A stretch of DNA of 64,000 nucleotides from Aerococcaceae bacterium DSM 111020 (lineage in GTDB: Bacteria > Bacillota > Bacilli > Lactobacillales > Aerococcaceae): the NCBI GenBank assembly GCA_015863185.1, contig JACBXP010000003.1:62001-126000 (forward strand), read 5' to 3'. Positions 20,794 to 31,734 of the stretch are shown piece after piece; positions within the stretch are counted from its first letter, which is position 1; every line of letters starts with the position of its first letter. The notes under the pieces are model-generated. The model was not told where the DNA came from. It was given only the letters and a program-made list of their open reading frames with translations, and did not search any database. Made by a program: the position numbers and the translations under genes.

Positions 20794-22700
20794 TCATTTC
20801 CTCCTGAAATCTGATTGACAATCGTGTTTAAATAATCATATCGTTCATACAAATGGTCCAACTCTCCACGAACCGTCTCGAGTTCTTTTTGTAAATCCAT
20901 CAATTTTACAGAGTCCGAACTATTAGCGACCATCTCTTCTTCTATTTCATCAATACGTATTTCTCGATTGAATATCTCATCCTCAATCGTTTCCCATTCT
21001 TTCTTCTCATGGTAACTGAGACGGACTTTTTTAGGCGTTGGCGATTCTTTCGTTACCGATTCAACAGTTGGTTGATGTTGTGAGACGTAGTTTTCAGTCT
21101 CATCCTGTTCTTCTAAATAATCGGAGTATTTACCATAAACAAGTGTATATTTTCCACTACCTTGGATATCAAGTAATTGATCCACTGTTTTATCTAAGAA
21201 ATAACGATCATGAGAAACAATCAAGACAACACCATTAAAACTATCCAAATAGTCTTCTAAAACAGTTAAGGTTTCAATGTCCAAATCATTGGTCGGTTCA
21301 TCCAATAAGAGCACATTCGGTTCCTGAACCAACAAACTTAATAAATACAAGCGACGCCGTTCACCACCAGATAATGTCCCAATTGTCACACCATGGACTG
21401 CTCGATCAAAATTAAATCGCTCTAACATTTGGGCTGCACTAACAGATGTACCATCTGGTTGTTTGAATTGATCTGCTATTTCTGTTAAATAAGCCAACAC
21501 ACGCACATCGTTGGGTAACTCTTCATCCATTTGACGATAATATGCCATACGAACTGTTTGGCCAATTTCAATCAGTCCTTCACGTGGATGGTGTAGTCCT
21601 GCTATGGTGTTTAAAAAAGTAGATTTCCCTACACCATTATCGCCTATAATACCTAAGCGGTCTCCTTTGACGAAGGATTTAGTAAAGTTCTTGATAACTA
21701 AAGTATCACCAATCTCAATCGTCACATCTTCCATGTCAACTATACGGGAACCAATTCGTTGTTGAGAAAAATTCATCGCTAAATCATTTGCTTCACTGGG
21801 ACGACCCTCGATTGTTTCTTTTAACGCGTTAAAACGTCCAATACGGGCTTGTTGTTTCGTTGTTCTAGCCTTCGCTCCTTTACGCATCCACGCTAATTCT
21901 TGTTGAAATAAGCGATTTTGCTTTTCCTGCATCCGCGATTCGACGGCTTCTTCATGGTGACGTTTTTCTAAATAAGCTTGATAATTTCCTTCATATTCAC
22001 GAAGGCTTCCTTGTCTTAATTCAACAATTTTATTAACAGAACGTTCTAGAAAATAACGATCATGGGTTACCAAAAGTAAGGCTCCCTTATAATTCGCTAA
22101 ATAGGTCTCCAACCATTGAATAGAAGCGATATCCAAATGGTTCGTTGGTTCATCAAGAATTAATAAATCTGCATCTAAAATTAAAACTTGTGCGATACCT
22201 ACCCGTTTTTGTTGCCCACCTGAACAATGTTTTATTTGTTGATTCAATTGATCTAAGCCTAATTTATTTAAAATCGTCTTCGCCTGTACTTCAACATCCC
22301 AACCATTTTGAAGGTTCATTTCTTCAGAAATTTTTAAAAATTTTTCTTGTAATTGAGGGTCTTCAGGCGTATCTTCAAGTGCTAAACGTGTCTGCTCATA
22401 GCTTAAAACTAACTGAATGATTGGTGCTTGACTGTCATAAACAGTCTCCAAAATTGTTTTTTCAGGATCTAATTTCACATGTTGCGGAAGGTAAGCAATC
22501 GTATAATTATTAGGTTTACGTATTTCACCTGAATCATACGTTTCTTTACCTGCAATGACCTTTAAAAAAGAACTTTTTCCTGTCCCATTAGGCCCGATAA
22601 GACCAATACGATCTCCTGTTTGAATGGAAAATGAAACATCATTAATTAAGTCTTTGGTACCATACGTTTTATATAAGTGTTCAATTGTTAATTCTTTCAT
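20790..22700 (-). CDS. ABC-F family ribosomal factor (YfmR/Uup-like)
   Basis: This 636-residue protein has two ABC ATPase domains and no membrane segments, the mark of ABC-F factors that act in the ribosomal E site. Both Walker A motifs are intact (GPNGTGKSS and GDNGVGKST), with signature sequences CSGGQQKR and LSGGERRR. The linker between the domains is charged, and the C-terminal 80 residues form the coiled-coil arm of the Uup/YfmR subgroup. Known relatives resolve ribosome stalls. It is cotranscribed with thyA. Confidence 0.88.
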   Translation of the reverse strand: MKELTIEHLYKTYGTKDLINDVSFSIQTGDRIGLIGPNGTGKSSFLKVIAGKETYDSGEIRKPNNYTIAYLPQHVKLDPEKTILETVYDSQAPIIQLVLSYEQTRLALEDTPEDPQLQEKFLKISEEMNLQNGWDVEVQAKTILNKLGLDQLNQQIKHCSGGQQKRVGIAQVLILDADLLILDEPTNHLDIASIQWLETYLANYKGALLLVTHDRYFLERSVNKIVELRQGSLREYEGNYQAYLEKRHHEEAVESRMQEKQNRLFQQELAWMRKGAKARTTKQQARIGRFNALKETIEGRPSEANDLAMNFSQQRIGSRIVDMEDVTIEIGDTLVIKNFTKSFVKGDRLGIIGDNGVGKSTFLNTIAGLHHPREGLIEIGQTVRMAYYRQMDEELPNDVRVLAYLTEIADQFKQPDGTSVSAAQMLERFNFDRAVHGVTIGTLSGGERRRLYLLSLLVQEPNVLLLDEPTNDLDIETLTVLEDYLDSFNGVVLIVSHDRYFLDKTVDQLLDIQGSGKYTLVYGKYSDYLEEQDETENYVSQHQPTVESVTKESPTPKKVRLSYHEKKEWETIEDEIFNREIRIDEIEEEMVANSSDSVKLMDLQKELETVRGELDHLYERYDYLNTIVNQISGGNE

Positions 22701-22747
22701 TTTTCACCTTTCTCTCAATCACTGAATTATCTGTTAGGATATTAATA

Positions 22748-23419
22748 TTATGGCAGATGCCAATCAATCGGCTTGATACCCCATTCTTGAAGTTGTTGAT
22801 TTGTTTGACTAAATGGCTTAGACCCGAAAAAACCACGATATGACGATAATGGGCTCGGGTGCGGGGATTCAATAATCCGATGTTTTGATTCATCAATCAT
22901 TATCTTTTTTGATTGAGCATTTTTTCCCCATAATATAAATACAATCGGTTTGTCTTGCCTGTTTAATTGTTTAATAATCTCATCAGTAAATGCTTCCCAG
23001 CCCAATTGGCGATGTGAATTTGCCTGACCCGCTCTAACTGTTAGTACGGTATTTAACAAAAGGACGCCCTGCTTTGCCCATGCCGTCAGGTCCCCATGTG
23101 ATGGTACGGGAATGTTTAAATCAGTGGCCAATTCTTTGAAAATATTTCGCAATGAGGGTGGTATTTTTTGAGAGGGATTAACAGAAAAGGCTAATCCATT
23201 CGCTTGATTCGGCCCGTGATATGGATCTTGCCCTAAAATACAGACTTTCACTTCGCCATACTCAACCAAATTGAGTGCATTGAAAATTTCATGCTTTGCC
23301 GGATAAACCGTGTGGTGACGGTATTCATCTTCTACTTGGTTCAACGTTTTTTGAAATTGCTCTGTATCAAAATACTGAAATAAAATCTCTTGCCAACTTA
23401 AAGGTAAATTTACTTGCAT
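22748..23419 (-). CDS. ung: Uracil-DNA glycosylase
   Basis: Ung excises uracil from DNA as the first step of base excision repair. The 223-residue protein has the water-activating loop GQDPYHGPNQANGLAFSV with Asp65 and the leucine-loop motif HPSPLSSYRGFFG with His187. The ATG at 23419 follows TAGGTGA; an upstream in-frame start would add only seven residues. It is separated by 47 bases from the ABC-F gene. Confidence 0.96.
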   Translation of the reverse strand: MQVNLPLSWQEILFQYFDTEQFQKTLNQVEDEYRHHTVYPAKHEIFNALNLVEYGEVKVCILGQDPYHGPNQANGLAFSVNPSQKIPPSLRNIFKELATDLNIPVPSHGDLTAWAKQGVLLLNTVLTVRAGQANSHRQLGWEAFTDEIIKQLNRQDKPIVFILWGKNAQSKKIMIDESKHRIIESPHPSPLSSYRGFFGSKPFSQTNQQLQEWGIKPIDWHLP

Positions 23420-23528
23420 TTTGTCACCTAAATTCATCAATAATACATCCTATTATACATGAAATGCGGAAAAAAATTTAGACTTCTCCATGAAAGCTAC
23501 AGAATCGACAATCTTTAGAAAATAAATA

Positions 23529-23555
23529 AGCCTAATGGAGTTTTTCCACTAGGCT
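23529..23555 (-). terminator. Terminator of rny
   Basis: AGCCTAATGGAG pairs imperfectly with CCACTAGGCT around a five-base loop. On the minus strand TTATTTATTTTC follows. Confidence 0.75.
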
Positions 23556-23561
23556 GGTGTC

Positions 23562-25142
23562 TTATTTAGCTACATCAATAGCTCTTGTTTCACGAATTAC
23601 CGTTACTTTAATATTACCTGGATAGGTCATTTCATTTTCAATGCGTCCCTTGATATCTCTGGCTAATTTAGATGCTTTTTCGTCAGAAATACGTTTTGGA
23701 TTAACCATCACTCGAACTTCTCGACCTGCTTGGATCGCGAAACTATGGGTTACGCCATCGAACCTTGTCGCGATTTCTTCTAAGTTCTCTAAGCGACGAA
23801 CATAATTCTCAAGGGATTCACTTCTAGCACCTGGTCGTGCCGCTGAAAAGGCATCTGCTACAGCGACTAAGACGGCAATGGTAGAAGTCGGTGAGATATC
23901 ACCATGATGCGAGGCAATCGCATTGACAATCACAGCATCTTCTTGATAGCGTTTTGCTAATTCTGTCCCTATCTCTACATGTGTTCCTTCTACTTCATGA
24001 TCGATTGCTTTACCGATATCATGTAGAAGTCCTGCTCGTTTAGCAAGTGTTGGATCTTCTCCTAATTGACTTGCCATATAGCTGGTCAATTTAGCGACTT
24101 CCATACTATGTTTTAAGACATTTTGACCATAACTTGTTCGATAAGCTAAGCGTCCTATAATTTTCACTAAATCTGGATGTAAATCATGAAGGCCTAATTC
24201 AAAGACAGCTTCTTCTCCACTCTCGCGGATTTTCTCATCCACTTCTTTACGCGCTCGATCAACCATTTCTTCAATGCGAGCGGGATGAATTCTACCATCT
24301 TGGATTAATTTTTCTAAAGCTATTTTAGCAATTTCACGTCTGATTGGATCAAATCCACTTAAAACGACCGTTTCAGGTGTATCATCAATAATCAAATCAA
24401 TGCCTGTTAAACTTTCGAAGGTACGTATGTTACGTCCTTCTCGACCAATGATACGTCCTTTCATATCATCATTCGGCAGATGAATAACACTCACAGCGTT
24501 ATCTGTTACAATATCTGTCGATGTACGTTGAATAGCTGATAACACGATATTCTTAGCATTTCGATCGGCAAGATTCTTTGCTTCTTCCTCAGCATCACGA
24601 ATTTTGACAGCTATTTCGCGTTCTAATTCTTGCTCTGTTTCTTCCAGAATGATTGATTGTGCATCTTCTTTCGTCAGCGATGCAACACGTTCTAATTCAA
24701 TTTGATGTTGTTCAATCAATTCATCAATCTGATGCTCTCTACTATCCAACTCTTTAACCTTTTCGTGATATTTGTCATCTCTTTCTTTATACTGAGTCTC
24801 TAACTTTTCGATAGCACTTTCACGATGTGCTAAAGATTTATTAAGAGTTTCAAGAGATTCATCACGCTGAACAATACGATCTTCAGTCCGTTTTAATTCT
24901 TGACGTCGATCACGAAGTTCATTTTCTAACTCATTACGGTACTTAATATTTTCTTCTTTCGCCTCGAATAATGCTTCACGCTTTAAGATTTGTGCTTGCT
25001 GAATCGCGTCATCTACAATGGTCGTGGCATTTTCCTTAGCGCCGTTAATTTCGTTATTCAATTTCACATTTCGAACAATATAACCAATAATTATCCCAAT
25101 GATTAAAGTAACGATCGCGAAGGCGATTGACATAAAGTCCAT
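23562..25142 (-). CDS. rny: Ribonuclease Y
   Basis: RNase Y is the membrane-anchored endoribonuclease that starts mRNA decay in many Firmicutes. The 526-residue protein has one N-terminal transmembrane helix (about 3-25), a long charged coiled coil (about 30-200), a KH domain with [15 protein letters not shown], and an HD domain with [15 protein letters not shown] 25142 stands six bases after GGAGGTG; the frame also contains a GTG three codons earlier that overlaps the ribosome site. Confidence 0.96.
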   Translation of the reverse strand: MDFMSIAFAIVTLIIGIIIGYIVRNVKLNNEINGAKENATTIVDDAIQQAQILKREALFEAKEENIKYRNELENELRDRRQELKRTEDRIVQRDESLETLNKSLAHRESAIEKLETQYKERDDKYHEKVKELDSREHQIDELIEQHQIELERVASLTKEDAQSIILEETEQELEREIAVKIRDAEEEAKNLADRNAKNIVLSAIQRTSTDIVTDNAVSVIHLPNDDMKGRIIGREGRNIRTFESLTGIDLIIDDTPETVVLSGFDPIRREIAKIALEKLIQDGRIHPARIEEMVDRARKEVDEKIRESGEEAVFELGLHDLHPDLVKIIGRLAYRTSYGQNVLKHSMEVAKLTSYMASQLGEDPTLAKRAGLLHDIGKAIDHEVEGTHVEIGTELAKRYQEDAVIVNAIASHHGDISPTSTIAVLVAVADAFSAARPGARSESLENYVRRLENLEEIATRFDGVTHSFAIQAGREVRVMVNPKRISDEKASKLARDIKGRIENEMTYPGNIKVTVIRETRAIDVAK

Positions 25143-25331
25143 AATAGTCACCTCCGAATCTATTTAATTTTATAATAAAGGTTGAAATTCATGTATGTAT
25201 TGCTACTACATAACTCTATCATACTTATTTCTTACTAATTAGTCAATTAAAGTTTAATAAATTGAAATATTTATCATGTGTTGTTAATAATGTGTACTGA
25301 TTAAAAACTATTTTTCTGGATTCTCATCAAC

Positions 25332-25367
25332 AAAAAAAGCAATCTCTAAATCATTCAGAGATTGCTT
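25332..25367 (-). terminator. Terminator of recA
   Basis: Perfect 11-base stem AAGCAATCTCT / AGAGATTGCTT with a nine-base loop, followed on the minus strand by a run of T. Confidence 0.9.
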
Positions 25368-25421
25368 AAATGAAGTGCTTATATTTAATCAAAGAAGTTT
25401 ATTTATTAACGATTAAAATTC

Positions 25422-26474
25422 CTATTCATCAATCGGTAGGGTTAAATCTTCTGAACCATCCTCTTCGTCGACATCCACTGGTTCGCCAATTTCATAGTGT
25501 GCGCGCACTTTACGTTCAACTTCGTCACGAATTTCAGGATTATTTTCAAGGAAGTCTTTGGCATTCTCACGACCTTGACCAATGCGTTCCTCTTCATACG
25601 AATACCAAGATCCCGCTTTATTAATCACATCGATATCCGCAGCCATGTCGACTAATTCACCGACTTGTGAGATTCCTTTACCATACATGATGTCGACATA
25701 GACTTCTTTAAATGGTGGTGCAACTTTATTCTTCACAATTTTAATACGTGTCCGATTACCAATACTATCTCCACTTACTTTAATGGTTTCTGCACGACGT
25801 ACTTCTAAACGAACCGTTGAATAGAATTTTAACGCACGGCCACCAGGTGTTGTTTCAGGGTTACCAAACATGATACCGACTTTTTCACGAATTTGATTAA
25901 TAAAGAAGGCAATCGTTTTGGTCTTATTAATGGACCCAGATAATTTACGCAATGCTTGTGACATAAGACGGGCTTGTAGTCCCACATGTGTGTCACCCAT
26001 TTCTCCTTCAATCTCTGCACGAGGTACGAGTGCTGCGACCGAGTCAATGACAATAATATCGATCGCTCCGGAAGAAACCAAAGCATCCGCTATTTCGAGA
26101 CCTTGTTCCCCTGTATCGGGTTGCGAAAGTAATAATTCATCAACATCTACGCCAAGTGCTTCTGCATATGATGGATCAAGAGCATGCTCTGCATCAATAA
26201 ATGCTGCTGTACCACCATTTTTTTGGACTTCAGCAATTGCATGTAATGCGACGGTCGTCTTACCTGAAGACTCTGGTCCATAACATTCAATAATCCGACC
26301 CCGAGGATATCCCCCTACTCCGAGCGCAACGTCTAAGGCTAACGATCCAGAAGGGATGGTTGAAATTCTTGTGTCTGTTTTTTCTCCAAGGCGCATAATT
26401 GCCCCTTTACCGAAATTTTTCTCTATACTTTTTAATGCCTGATCAAGTGCTTTTTGACGATCTGTATCTGCCAT
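25422..26474 (-). CDS. recA: Recombinase RecA
   Basis: RecA forms filaments on single-stranded DNA, carries out strand exchange and triggers LexA self-cleavage. The 350-residue protein has Walker [10 protein letters not shown] (residues 66-74), the Walker B-like [10 protein letters not shown] and the L2 loop region [10 protein letters not shown]. The C-terminus is acidic, as usual. A strong promoter and a LexA box lie between it and cinA, so it can be expressed on its own under SOS control as well as from cinA read-through. Confidence 0.98.
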   Translation of the reverse strand: MADTDRQKALDQALKSIEKNFGKGAIMRLGEKTDTRISTIPSGSLALDVALGVGGYPRGRIIECYGPESSGKTTVALHAIAEVQKNGGTAAFIDAEHALDPSYAEALGVDVDELLLSQPDTGEQGLEIADALVSSGAIDIIVIDSVAALVPRAEIEGEMGDTHVGLQARLMSQALRKLSGSINKTKTIAFFINQIREKVGIMFGNPETTPGGRALKFYSTVRLEVRRAETIKVSGDSIGNRTRIKIVKNKVAPPFKEVYVDIMYGKGISQVGELVDMAADIDVINKAGSWYSYEEERIGQGRENAKDFLENNPEIRDEVERKVRAHYEIGEPVDVDEEDGSEDLTLPIDE

Positions 26475-26503
26475 AATCTATTCCTCCATTTCAAGTCATC
26501 TGT

Positions 26504-26532
26504 ATTATAAGTCTTTTAAGAATGAATTGCAA
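26504..26532 (-). promoter_or_regulatory. Predicted sigma-A promoter of recA
   Basis: TTGCAA (26532-26527), a 17-base spacer and a consensus TATAAT (26509-26504) lie 30 bases upstream of the recA ATG. Confidence 0.7.
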
Positions 26533-26540
26533 TTAAAAAG

Positions 26541-26554
26541 CGAACATTTGTTCT
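26541..26554. promoter_or_regulatory. LexA SOS box upstream of recA
   Basis: CGAACATTTGTTCT fits the Gram-positive LexA consensus CGAAC-N4-GTTCG except for the last base, with an intact GAAC/GTTC core. It lies eight bases upstream of the recA -35 and reaches the last base of the cinA stop. Confidence 0.8.
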
Positions 26555-27813
26555 TATTGATAAATTTCTTGTCTTAAAAGATTGATTGCAGCATCTTTGG
26601 CTGTTTCCTGGACCACTTTTCTCGGTTTATCTTTAATGTTAAGATGCAGAGTTTGTGTTTTTTGATCGCGAATAGCTAATGCGATATACACTTCTCCTAG
26701 TGCATGACCTTCCAATGAACCTGGTCCTGCGACACCAGTTAGCGCAAGGGCATAATCAGTGTCCGTTAAATTGCGTGTATGTTCTGCCATGGCGGTAGCC
26801 ACCTCTTCACTCACCACAGTATATTTTTCCAGAATCTCACTGGAAATATTCAATAATTGTTGCTTAGAAAGTGTTTGATAAGTGTTGAAACCTCCGTAGA
26901 GAACTTTTGAAGCTCCTGAAACACTTGAGAGACTATGCATCACTAATCCACCGGTTAAACTTTCAGCCAGACTTAATGATTCATTCCGTTCACTTAATTG
27001 TTCAATAACAGCATTTTCCAATGTGTATCCTTCGCCGTATCCAATAAAATAGGTATCCAAGCGTTCTAGAATTGTTTCTGCCATTTCTCTGTTCATTTGT
27101 TCAGTCGTTGCGCGGTCTTCTCCGGAAGCAGTGAGCCGAATAGTGACCCGACTTGGTTTGGCGTAAAGGGCAATCGTCGGATTAGTTTGTTCTTGAATTA
27201 AATCATCAATTTCCTTAGACATCATCGTCTCACCTAATCCATAAAAGTTTAGATAGAGAGAATCAATATGGTCTTGTTCTAAAAAAGTTACTTGTAAATA
27301 GTCTTTAATATGATTGTTGAACATTTCTTTGAGTTCGAAAGGTGGCCCTGGCACAACAATGATTACCCCCTCTTCGCCTGCATCATTCATAAAGGGTGCT
27401 GCAAATCCACAAGCAAGTCCTACATCATTGAAAAATGGTGTGCTATCTTGGGTGATTGCTGCTTGATTGGCATCCAGGGGTCCATAATCATAGGAGCGCT
27501 CTTCATAATATTGAATGACTTTCTCTTCCTGGTCCGCGTCCAATATGAGTGGTTTGTCTAAGACATCTGCAACCATTTGTTTAGTAATATCATCACGCGT
27601 TGGTCCTAATCCTCCACTAACAATAATGATATGACTCCGACTCATTGCCAGTTCTAACGATTCCTTCATGCGATCCGCATTATCACCCACGGTTTGTTGA
27701 TAATAAGTTCCAATACCGATATCTAATAATGCTTGACCAAGCCAACTGGCATTTGAATTAATAATATAGCCCATCAGTATTTCGGTCCCAACAGTAATAA
27801 TTTCCGCTTTCAT
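26554..27813 (-). CDS. cinA: Competence/damage-inducible protein CinA
   Basis: CinA couples an N-terminal molybdopterin-binding-fold (ADP-ribose pyrophosphatase type) domain, seen as EIITVGTEILMG and IVSGGLGPTRDD, to a C-terminal nicotinamide-nucleotide amidase-like domain with SLAESLTGG and LALTGVAGPG. The protein is 419 residues. AGGAGG precedes the ATG. The cinA-recA order is conserved in Firmicutes and, in streptococci, is tied to competence. Here recA also has its own promoter. Confidence 0.93.
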   Translation of the reverse strand: MKAEIITVGTEILMGYIINSNASWLGQALLDIGIGTYYQQTVGDNADRMKESLELAMSRSHIIIVSGGLGPTRDDITKQMVADVLDKPLILDADQEEKVIQYYEERSYDYGPLDANQAAITQDSTPFFNDVGLACGFAAPFMNDAGEEGVIIVVPGPPFELKEMFNNHIKDYLQVTFLEQDHIDSLYLNFYGLGETMMSKEIDDLIQEQTNPTIALYAKPSRVTIRLTASGEDRATTEQMNREMAETILERLDTYFIGYGEGYTLENAVIEQLSERNESLSLAESLTGGLVMHSLSSVSGASKVLYGGFNTYQTLSKQQLLNISSEILEKYTVVSEEVATAMAEHTRNLTDTDYALALTGVAGPGSLEGHALGEVYIALAIRDQKTQTLHLNIKDKPRKVVQETAKDAAINLLRQEIYQ

Positions 27814-27860
27814 AATTCCTCCTAATAATAAATAAACTAAATATTCAATATAAATAGAAA

Positions 27861-27902
27861 AAGTATCATAAATTATTGAATAACCAATAATGAATGATAC
27901 TT
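27861..27902 (-). terminator. Terminator of the rodZ-pgsA unit
   Basis: Long stem AAGTATCAT..ATTATTG around AATAAC (two internal mismatches), followed on the minus strand by TTTTTCTATTTAT. Confidence 0.8.
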
Positions 27903-27912
27903 ATTGTACAAT

Positions 27913-28494
27913 TTACATGGATTCGATGAAAACAAAACGCCCTTTATAAAAGTATTCAATTCCTGAGTAGATTGTAAAGAACACTGCAATAGCCATCAGT
28001 ATATCAGCCATTGGAATATTTAACTGGGCGAATCCCATGTCATTAAATAAATAAAAGATAATCGAAAACATTTGCGAGAATGTTTTTATTTTACCAGGTA
28101 GAGCTGCTGCGAGAACTTGACCCGAACTTCGAGCCAATAACACACGTAATCCCGTGACTAATAATTCTCGACTAACAATAATAATAACAATCCATCCCGC
28201 TATTTGATTCATCTCAACAAGCATTACTAGAGCTGCGATGACTAATAATTTATCAGCCATTGGATCGAAGAATTCTCCAAAAGCAGTAATTAATTGATAC
28301 TTTCTTGCTAAATAGCCATCCAAATAATCTGTAAAAGAGGCTACAACAAAAATGATACCCGCAATAAATTGGTTTAATGGGATGCTCGCTCCTCCCATCA
28401 CAATCGGTTGACCGAATTCAGGAACAATCAATAAAATCACAAATATTGGAATCAAACACATCCTTAGGATGGTCAGTTTATTAGCTATATTCAT
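27913..28494 (-). CDS. pgsA: CDP-diacylglycerol-glycerol-3-phosphate 3-phosphatidyltransferase
   Basis: PgsA makes phosphatidylglycerol phosphate, the precursor of phosphatidylglycerol and cardiolipin. The 193-residue membrane protein has several hydrophobic helices and the CDP-alcohol phosphotransferase signature DYLDGYLARKYQLITAFGEF followed by FDPMAD, supplying the D-X2-DG-X2-AR-X8-G-X3-D-X3-D metal ligands. It lies 25 bases downstream of the rodZ-like gene, a pairing common in Firmicutes. Confidence 0.94.
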   Translation of the reverse strand: MNIANKLTILRMCLIPIFVILLIVPEFGQPIVMGGASIPLNQFIAGIIFVVASFTDYLDGYLARKYQLITAFGEFFDPMADKLLVIAALVMLVEMNQIAGWIVIIIVSRELLVTGLRVLLARSSGQVLAAALPGKIKTFSQMFSIIFYLFNDMGFAQLNIPMADILMAIAVFFTIYSGIEYFYKGRFVFIESM

Positions 28495-28519
28495 TCAAAA
28501 CTCCATTCTAAGCAATGAT

Positions 28520-29563
28520 TTACGGATTGTTCGGGTCATAAACAGCAGGTCCCTGATATCCGTCAGCTTCTGCATCTTCTGCCGGTTGTGTTGCTTCTTC
28601 ACTGGACTCTTCTGAGAGTGGAGTAGAGGTTTCTGATTCCTCAATCTGAGTTTCAGATGCTGGAGCATTCGTATACGTTACAAAGGTAATGGATTCAATA
28701 AATTGTCCTTCAGGAAGTTCAATTTCTGTTCCGTTAACTTTGAAAATAGCTCCTTCAGGATAACCACGATTCAAGATAATTTGTTGGGCTGTCGAATTGG
28801 CTGTATATTCAACAGATTCACCTTCAGAAACTGTTTGGTCAATCATCATCACATTATCTTCTAATACACCTGCCCATACGAAATTCAAACCTTCTATTTC
28901 GAAAGTATAATCTTCAATGGTACCTTCCAATTGAAATACAGGTGCTTCACCAGGGGCAGAAATTTGGGTAATGACTTGATTTCCTACACGCTGTTGCCCT
29001 TCTTGTAATTCTTGAGGTGCAGATTCTGATGCAGATTCATTTTCTGGTTCTTCTGCAGTATTCTCATTACTATCAGAATCCGGATCAACAAGACTCACGA
29101 TGGAGGTCATCGAAGATGCATCTGTCTCAGGTTCAGTATCTTCTGTGTTAATTCGATTAATGGCATAAATCAATGAAATAATTATCATAATAATGATGGC
29201 CACTAACAAAATCATTGGCATATATGATAATAAGACATCCATAGAATTTTTCTCATTACTACCTGTAAGATCACTGCGTTTAGGTAATTCATCTCCGCCA
29301 GACGCCGCGACGGCATCTTCTGTTTCGGAGTCTAAATTTAATGTTTGCTCATACTCTTCAAGAAGATCATCCCCATTTAAGCCAACAACATCTGCATATT
29401 GCTTAATAAAAGCTCGTACATAAAAATTCCCAGGCATTTCATCGAAACGTTCTTCTTCAATGGCCTGTAAATATTTCTTTTGAATTTTTGTCATTTGTTG
29501 CATCGTATTTAAGGTATAACCTTTATTAATACGTGCTTCGCGTAGTTTATCTCCTAAACTCAT
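28520..29563 (-). CDS. rodZ: RodZ-like helix-turn-helix membrane protein (YmfM-type)
   Basis: RodZ links MreB filaments to the elongation machinery. The 347-residue protein has an N-terminal cytoplasmic Xre-type helix-turn-helix (about 1-80, opening MSLGDKLREARINKGYTL) and one transmembrane helix of Ile/Met/Leu (about 115-137). An acidic Ser/Glu-rich linker (about 140-200) is followed by an extracellular DUF4115-like beta domain and a low-complexity tail rich in Glu, Ser and Thr. It pairs with pgsA as in B. subtilis ymfM-pgsA. Confidence 0.85.
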   Translation of the reverse strand: MSLGDKLREARINKGYTLNTMQQMTKIQKKYLQAIEEERFDEMPGNFYVRAFIKQYADVVGLNGDDLLEEYEQTLNLDSETEDAVAASGGDELPKRSDLTGSNEKNSMDVLLSYMPMILLVAIIIMIIISLIYAINRINTEDTEPETDASSMTSIVSLVDPDSDSNENTAEEPENESASESAPQELQEGQQRVGNQVITQISAPGEAPVFQLEGTIEDYTFEIEGLNFVWAGVLEDNVMMIDQTVSEGESVEYTANSTAQQIILNRGYPEGAIFKVNGTEIELPEGQFIESITFVTYTNAPASETQIEESETSTPLSEESSEEATQPAEDAEADGYQGPAVYDPNNP

Positions 29564-29670
29564 TTAAGACACCACTTTCATTATCATTCGTTAAAATATT
29601 ATAGCATACTAATGCTAATTATAAAGCAAATTGCGTCAATTAGCTATCAAGATATAAGATTAAATAAAAA

Positions 29671-29698
29671 ATAAACGACCCGAAGGTCGTTTATTTTA
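29671..29698 (-). terminator. Terminator of the nucleoside transporter operon
   Basis: Ten-base stem ATAAACGACC / GGTCGTTTAT with a tetraloop, followed on the minus strand by a run of T. Confidence 0.9.
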
Positions 29699-30649
29699 CT
29701 TAGTTTTAATGTAAGTTGTTCCATTAGCAGCTGGACCCGTAGCATTTTTTCCAAGAAAGACTAATGCAATAATTGTAATGACATAAGGCGCAATCTGAAG
29801 AAACACAGATGGCACTTCATTGATGACTGGAATTTGTGACCCAACCACAGCTAAACTCTGTGCGAATCCGAAGAAAATAGCAGCTGCCATCGCACCAATA
29901 GGATTATAACGTCCAAAGATCATCGCAGCCATTGCCATAAAACCTTGTCCTGCAATCGTAGAAGACGAAAAATTTAAAGAAATTGATTGGGCGAGAATCG
30001 CACCCCCCATTCCTCCAAATAGCCCCGATAATAACACTCCTGCATAGCGCATTTGATAAACATTAACACCTAATGTATCTGCTGCTTGAGGATTCTCTCC
30101 AACAGATCGCAGTCTCAATCCAAATTTTGTCTTATAAATAAGGTAAAAACTAATCACCGCAAGGACAATCCCAACATATGCAGGAAAAGATGTTTGTCTA
30201 AAGAAAATTTGGCCAATGACTGGGATTTCTGACAATATTGGAAAGTTATAATACCCAAATGATTGAGAGATAATATCCGTTTGACCACGTCCATCAAAAA
30301 TCACACGTGTTAAAAAGATTGCTAAGGGGGTTGCAATCAAGTTCAATACAGTACCTGAAATAATATGATTCGCTCTTAAGTGGACAGTTGCAACCGCATG
30401 GACAAACGCAAAGAGAATGCCTACGATCCCGCCAATTAAAACGAAGACCCAAGGGCTAAATTGATACCCCATACGTGAAAACAATAGATTTGTAACGATC
30501 GCACTAAATGCTCCCATTACCATAATTCCTTCAAGACCAACATTGACAATACCACTTCGTTCAGAGAATACACCGCCTAATGCAGTAAAGATTAATGGTG
30601 CTGAGTAAACCAAAGTTGAGGAAACAATTAATGCTAATATTCCAACCAT
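29696..30649 (-). CDS. nupQ: Nucleoside ABC transporter permease (NupQ/BmpC-like)
   Basis: This 317-residue permease has eight to ten hydrophobic segments and the branched-chain-amino-acid/sugar-type permease fold used by BMP nucleoside transporters. LGGVFSERSGIVNVGLEGIM near residues 24-43 and the cytoplasmic coupling motif SVGENPQAADTLGVNV are characteristic. Its ATG overlaps the stop of the partner permease by one base (TAATG). With the ATPase and BmpA it would import purine or pyrimidine nucleosides. Confidence 0.88.
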   Translation of the reverse strand: MVGILALIVSSTLVYSAPLIFTALGGVFSERSGIVNVGLEGIMVMGAFSAIVTNLLFSRMGYQFSPWVFVLIGGIVGILFAFVHAVATVHLRANHIISGTVLNLIATPLAIFLTRVIFDGRGQTDIISQSFGYYNFPILSEIPVIGQIFFRQTSFPAYVGIVLAVISFYLIYKTKFGLRLRSVGENPQAADTLGVNVYQMRYAGVLLSGLFGGMGGAILAQSISLNFSSSTIAGQGFMAMAAMIFGRYNPIGAMAAAIFFGFAQSLAVVGSQIPVINEVPSVFLQIAPYVITIIALVFLGKNATGPAANGTTYIKTK

Positions 30650-31734
30650 TATTTCTCTCCTCCTTCTTTAATAATCTTTTTATTAGATAAGCGTGTTTGA
30701 TTGGACCGTTCCATGAAATACGTAATAATGAAACTAGCTCCAACGAAAAAGATAATAATTGCAGTAATAATATCAACAATTTCAGAAGGGATATTAGCGA
30801 CTAATGGCATCGATGAACTTCCTGTTTCTAATGCCCCAAATAATAAGCTGGCAAAAATAGTACCTAAAGGATTCAGTGCCCCTAATAATGCAACGGCCAT
30901 TCCATCAAATCCTATCGCAGGCGCCACACCATTCAATAGAAAAATATTCCCGAATTCTCCTAATCCACTCATCACACCACCTAGACCAGCTAGACCGCCT
31001 GACAATAACATCGCTAAAATGATATTTTTCTTGGCATTCATCCCCGCATAATTCGCCGCATGTTTATTAAGCCCAACTGATTTCAATTCAAATCCGATGG
31101 TCGTTTTATTCATCATGATATGAACCAAAATCGCAAATAAGATCGCTAAGAAAATACCCGTATGAACCGTTGAATAACCTGTAATTTCAGTTAACCAAGG
31201 CCATTTAAGACTCGCATTAGGCGCTACAAATGGAGTCGCATCCATGCGATCTGTAATCACATTACGAATCAAATAGTCTGAAGTATAAACAGCAATATAA
31301 TTTAACATAATCGTAGTGATGACTTCACTTGTATTGAAGAAAGCCTTCAATACACCTGCAATCCCAGCCCATAAAGCTCCTGCAAGCATACCCGATAAGA
31401 TAGCAATAGGTAAGACAATAATCTTACTTGTGTCAGGTGAAAATGCAAACCCCACCCAAACAGAGACTAACCAACCAGCCAGTGCTTGTCCTGATAATCC
31501 AATATTAAAAAAGCCTGCAGTAAAAGCTACTGAGAAGCCTAGTCCAGTAAAAATTAAGGGCGAAGCTGCTCGTATTGTCTGTCCAAGATTAAAGGGAGTT
31601 CCCACTGCTCCTAGAAACAGAGCTTTATAACCATCTATCACATTATAACCGAATAATAACATAATAATTGCTCCGACCAATAAACCAATAAGAATCGAAA
31701 AGATCGGTACCAATAACTCTGAACGCTTATTCAC
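30649..31734 (-). CDS. nupP: Nucleoside ABC transporter permease (NupP/BmpB-like)
   Basis: This is the second permease of the transporter, 361 residues from the GTG at 31734, with about ten transmembrane segments. GLGFSVAFTAGFFNIGLSGQ and the coupling motif ELKSVGLNKHAANYAGMN match the family. The GTG has AAAGGAAG eight bases upstream and overlaps the ATPase gene by eight bases. A GTG seven codons earlier is possible but less well placed. Confidence 0.86.
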   Translation of the reverse strand: MNKRSELLVPIFSILIGLLVGAIIMLLFGYNVIDGYKALFLGAVGTPFNLGQTIRAASPLIFTGLGFSVAFTAGFFNIGLSGQALAGWLVSVWVGFAFSPDTSKIIVLPIAILSGMLAGALWAGIAGVLKAFFNTSEVITTIMLNYIAVYTSDYLIRNVITDRMDATPFVAPNASLKWPWLTEITGYSTVHTGIFLAILFAILVHIMMNKTTIGFELKSVGLNKHAANYAGMNAKKNIILAMLLSGGLAGLGGVMSGLGEFGNIFLLNGVAPAIGFDGMAVALLGALNPLGTIFASLLFGALETGSSSMPLVANIPSEIVDIITAIIIFFVGASFIITYFMERSNQTRLSNKKIIKEGGEK